Below are positions 61,059 through 64,000 of a stretch of 64,000 bases of DNA, one piece after another. Under the pieces are notes generated by a model. The model searched no databases and was not told where the DNA came from. It saw only the letters and a program-made list of their open reading frames with translations. Both the position numbers and the translations under genes were made by a program. Source of the DNA: Ianthella basta (lineage: Eukaryota > Porifera > Demospongiae > Verongiida > Ianthellidae); the NCBI GenBank assembly GCA_964019415.1, contig OZ025878.1, positions 7,095,535 to 7,159,534 of the forward strand. Direction: 5' to 3'. How positions within the stretch are numbered: the first letter of the stretch is position 1; each line of letters starts with the position of its first letter.

Positions 61059-61440
61059 TTGTCAAGTAAATTACATTGTTCCATGGTGCCCAGCACCGAG
61101 GCAGCGTTGCCTCTTTGTAGGGCAACTGATATCTGCTGGATCATGTGGCACCGGGACATCAAATCCCCTGTGACTCGAATAAACCGCCTGCCCAGTTCAG
61201 TGAAGAATTCGCGAGCCCCTGAGCCAAACACACCAGATGTCTCGACCGCCAGTGGGGCCACATGGTGAGTCCTAGCCAGCTCCGCGTATTTTACAGTCTT
61301 CTTGGCCTCGGCTGCAGCCGCCACCGCTCCTGCCTCTCTTGTTGACAACACCATATGGGAGACTGCATAGGTGTCGGGGCAGGTCACATCCCAAACGAGG
61401 GTGCGACCTGCTTGCCATGGAGTGATGGTAACCCCATATA
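61059..61440 (-). mobile_element. LINE 3' fragment, endonuclease-like C-terminus
   Basis: The - strand reads TPWQAGRTLVWDVTCPDTYA, AEAKKTVKYAEL, VAPLAVETSGVFG and VALQRGNAASVLGTM, to a stop at 61055. This arrangement (VWDxTCPDT, KxxKY, AVETxG, LQRGNA) is a C-terminal region I associate from memory with reverse-transcriptase ORFs of some invertebrate LINEs; it may be a PD-(D/E)XK nuclease. It is 5'-truncated at a TA-rich tract near 61440. It is unlike the 3' end of the LINE at 26398, so a different family. Confidence 0.5.
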
Positions 61441-61987
61441 TATGGTGGTATATATATATATATACTCCGTTGCCGGGGCAACCGCCGGGATATAACTGCA
61501 ATAAGAAGCCGTTTTTTGTATAACTGCAATAAGAAGCTATATACTGCACAGGGGCGATTAAATCCTGATATCACTGCCCAAATATGGAAGTTGTTATTGA
61601 TAACAACGAAGGTGTCAAATCACACCAAAGCACATACGTACAAATGCAGCAACCTGCAGTCAGCTTCAACTTTGCGTGGCTTTGGGAGGCCCCGCAAAGC
61701 ATTGAAAAGGAGAATACTTCCCTCCATCATGCTGCAATCAATGCACGCAAGCCAACAACGTACAGCGCTCCGTAGCCGAGCTAGATAAACCATGTACGCG
61801 ACCCGCCCAGTGCCAATCACTTAACTGGCCCCTTAGAGTGTTGCTCCAGGGGCTTAACGTAAGGCAAAAACTTCATAGCACTTGCGAATTCAACAAAACT
61901 TGGCAGCCGCTCTTCAGAGCTGTCGTCCTGGAAGAAGCCCGCCTTTCGAATAAGAGCCTAGACGCGCTTAGGCGGAGTATATATCAC

Positions 61988-62084
61988 TTATACCACGGCG
62001 CTGAGGTGTATATGGATTTTAGACGCACTCGCCCTCGGGTCTCGTGCGTCTAAAATCCATATACACCTCAGCGCCGTGGTATAA
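61988..62084. mobile_element. Snapback palindrome, TTATACC ends
   Basis: Arms TTATACCACGGCGCTGAGGT and complement around CTCGCCCTCGGGTCTCG. Third member of the snapback group with 25300-25416 and 58983-59121. Confidence 0.8.
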
Positions 62085-62095
62085 CTAATACATAT

Positions 62096-62735
62096 ACCAC
62101 CAGTGCAAGTTGCCAAGGGTAACCACCCCAAGTGCAGGTAGAGTGTTTGTGCTATGTATACACCACCACCACCCACCACCACCACACAGTGCAAGTTGCA
62201 AACCGGGCACCAGTATTGATTGGCATGCAGTGGGGGACCACTATGAATGCAAGTACAGTGTTGGTGCTAGTCGAACAGCACAAGTTGGAGCAGGATGCAG
62301 CAACAGGTATGCAACTTGCACTTGGGCACTATATGTGAACCGTGTTCTGCCCAAGTGCAAGTTGCATACCTGTTGCTGCATCCTGCTCCAACTTGTGCTG
62401 TTCGACTAGCACCAACACTGTACTTGCATTCATAGTGGTCCCCCACTGCATGCCAATCAATACTGGTGCCCGGTCCCCCTGACCTTCAGCAACTTGCACT
62501 GGTGGTTTTTTCCTTCCTTCAACTAGCGCAAACACTCTACTTGCACTCAGGGTGGTTACTCTCGGCAACTTGCACTGGTGGCCTTGTTCATAGAAGCACT
62601 GGCGCATATACTGCATGCGCACATTGCAACTTGCACTGTGTGGTGGTGGTGGGTGGTGGTGGTGTATACATAGCACAAACACTCTACCTGCACTCGGGGT
62701 GGTTACCCTTGGCAACTTGCACTGGTGGTTTTGTT
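62096..62735. repeat. Nested palindrome built on GCAACTTGCACT motifs
   Basis: The inner arms 62202-62328 and 62348-62474 are perfect reverse complements over about 127 bp with a spacer of about 19 bp. The outer arms (62096-62190 and 62622-62735) are inverted but separated by other text. GTGCAAGTTGC or its complement occurs about ten times. Related phrases lie at 60245-60350. Confidence 0.85.
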
Positions 62736-63479
62736 CCTAGTAGCACTTGCACATATACTGCATGCTCAGATTGTAACTTGCACTGTGATGGTGGTGCATG
62801 GTGGTGGTAGTGGGGTCATGGAAGTGGTGCCATGGGATAGTAGCATGTGGTGGTTGTATAATGTTGGCTGTACATGTATTTGTATGTGGCAGTCAGTGCT
62901 GGCAGTTGTGCACTTGCGCGCTAGCTTGCCTTTGGCAGGATTCTGTACAAATACCCTATCACCATTTGTCTCACCATATGTGAATGTGGAAGTCAGTGGT
63001 GGTGATGGAGCACTTGTAAGAAAGCTTGCCTTCAGTGGTGAGTGTGCCAGTGGGTAAGTGAAGAAATGCAAGGTGCACGCACACTGGAAGTGTGTGGTGT
63101 CTATGCATATGGCTATATTTATGCATGTGAAATGCCACCATAGCTAAAGTCTATGGTGCAATACACACTACGGAAAGCTGTAGTGTACAGGCACATACGC
63201 AATGAGCCGCGTGGGAGTTTATTTCTTTCACCGAATCAGGCAAGCACAGCACAGTGTTAACCCAGAAGAGCCTTCATCCAGTAGAGCGCATTGACTCGCG
63301 GCAGGCCAACTTGCGCGAGAACGCTCCTGCTTACCGTATACGCGTCCGGGTGGAAACGTCCCACGTTATTAGGTCATTGCAGAAAAAAATGGCGGACACA
63401 GCGTGGTCTAGAGCAGCTGATCGTATTTGATTCAGGAGACTGTACAAATCTCTTATCTGTTATCTGTTTCAAGTCGATC
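62736..63479. other. Non-coding DNA before second LINE
   Basis: No gene is recognised. It includes GTGGTGG-rich text, and its last part (about 63340-63479) is probably the 5' untranslated region of the element starting at 63480. Confidence 0.35.
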
Positions 63480-64000
63480 ATGTCCTGCTGTAAATGTAAC
63501 AGAAATGGTACCTGTGCAGGATGCAAATGCGCCAAATCGACCAAAAGGTGTACGAGTTGTTTGCCGATGAAACTGAATAACTGTCAGAACAGAGATCGAT
63601 CAAATCATCCAACGTCGCTGGAGATGCAGGAGAGTTTAGGCGGCCCAGAGAATGAAGAGGCTGGCCTTCCACTCGGTGGTAGATGCGGCAGAGAAGTTGA
63701 ACCAAACGAACGACTGGATTGTCTTGAAAGGCTGCCAGAACCTGAAGAACCTAACTTTGTTTGGGGAAACGATCTGCCTGGTGACATATTCTGTGACAGA
63801 GTTAACAAAGCTTATGAGGAGGTTGTCCATTGGCGAAGGAATGTCTTTCTATTACCCTTTGGAAAAGTGTCTAAGGCCTTTGTACAAGAATTAGCTGACC
63901 TAATGCAAGCTTTTGCGCAGAAGACCAGCTTGGAATGCATTGCTCTGAAAGCGTGCTTCCTAATGCAAACCCTGCTTTTGCAAAAGCCCGGTGCAAAGAG
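63480..64000 (+). mobile_element. Second LINE, 5' part of ORF, cut by window end
   Basis: Open from ATG 63480 to the last base (173 codons). It starts MSCCKCNRNGTCAGCKCAKS, the same Cys-rich N-terminal motif as the LINE at 26398, and later matches it closely: PNFVWGN, FCDRVNKAYEEVVHWRRNVF, ECIALKA. Being open over this whole length, it may be a younger copy. The reverse transcriptase and endonuclease would lie beyond the window. Confidence 0.75.

Overview
The window looks like nuclear DNA from an early-branching animal, most plausibly a demosponge. It has short spliceosomal introns, a Rab11-type GTPase, receptor-type tyrosine phosphatase (PTP) domains, filamin-type repeat relics and many small palindromic and inverted-repeat transposons. 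The sponge assignment is inference from gene style; no rRNA or mitochondrial marker is present.

The backbone is a tandem array of paralogous genes, all on the + strand. Each intact gene starts with one large exon encoding a TKL-like protein kinase domain. That exon ends in a phase-1 splice donor inside the same SEG motif. One or two small phase-1 linker exons follow, then one of two different C-terminal modules. Gene 1 (3777-10906) and gene 2 (15187-22134) continue into two tandem PTP domains. Gene 3 (34694-43009) and gene 4 (44122-47837) continue into a Rab11-like GTPase. All four exon chains sum to an exact multiple of three, giving proteins of 959, 955, 569 and 556 residues. Decayed relatives lie at 48240-51052, 51491-53108 and 53425-58080.

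The 12-kb stretches 1-12112 and 12113-23732 are two copies of one unit. Behind each PTP gene lie relics of Rab exons, and inside the kinase-PTP intron lies a scar of a second kinase tail. The simplest reading is that a PTP-PTP module entered an ancestral kinase-Rab gene and its Rab end then decayed. A third unit begins at 23733 and is cut at about 25221 by a block of repeats about 9.5 kb long (25222-34690). That block holds a LINE with a restriction-like endonuclease domain (26398-29818), inverted repeats each carrying a small secretory-signal ORF, a long fold-back element and hammerhead-ribozyme-like motifs. Relics of a filamin-type repeat lie on the - strand upstream of several kinase exons.

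From 56 kb to the end the window is mostly repeats: terminal-inverted-repeat elements, a 24-bp minisatellite, a roughly 128-bp tandem repeat, near-perfect palindromes, a LINE 3' fragment and, at 63480, the start of a second LINE related to the one at 26398.

As a set, the genes suggest a cytosolic kinase core coupled either to tyrosine dephosphorylation or to a Rab-type switch. Gene 2 has lost the catalytic arginine in both PTP domains and may work as a pseudophosphatase. No transcript evidence was available, so every exon join is inferred from splice signals, phase and homology within the window.
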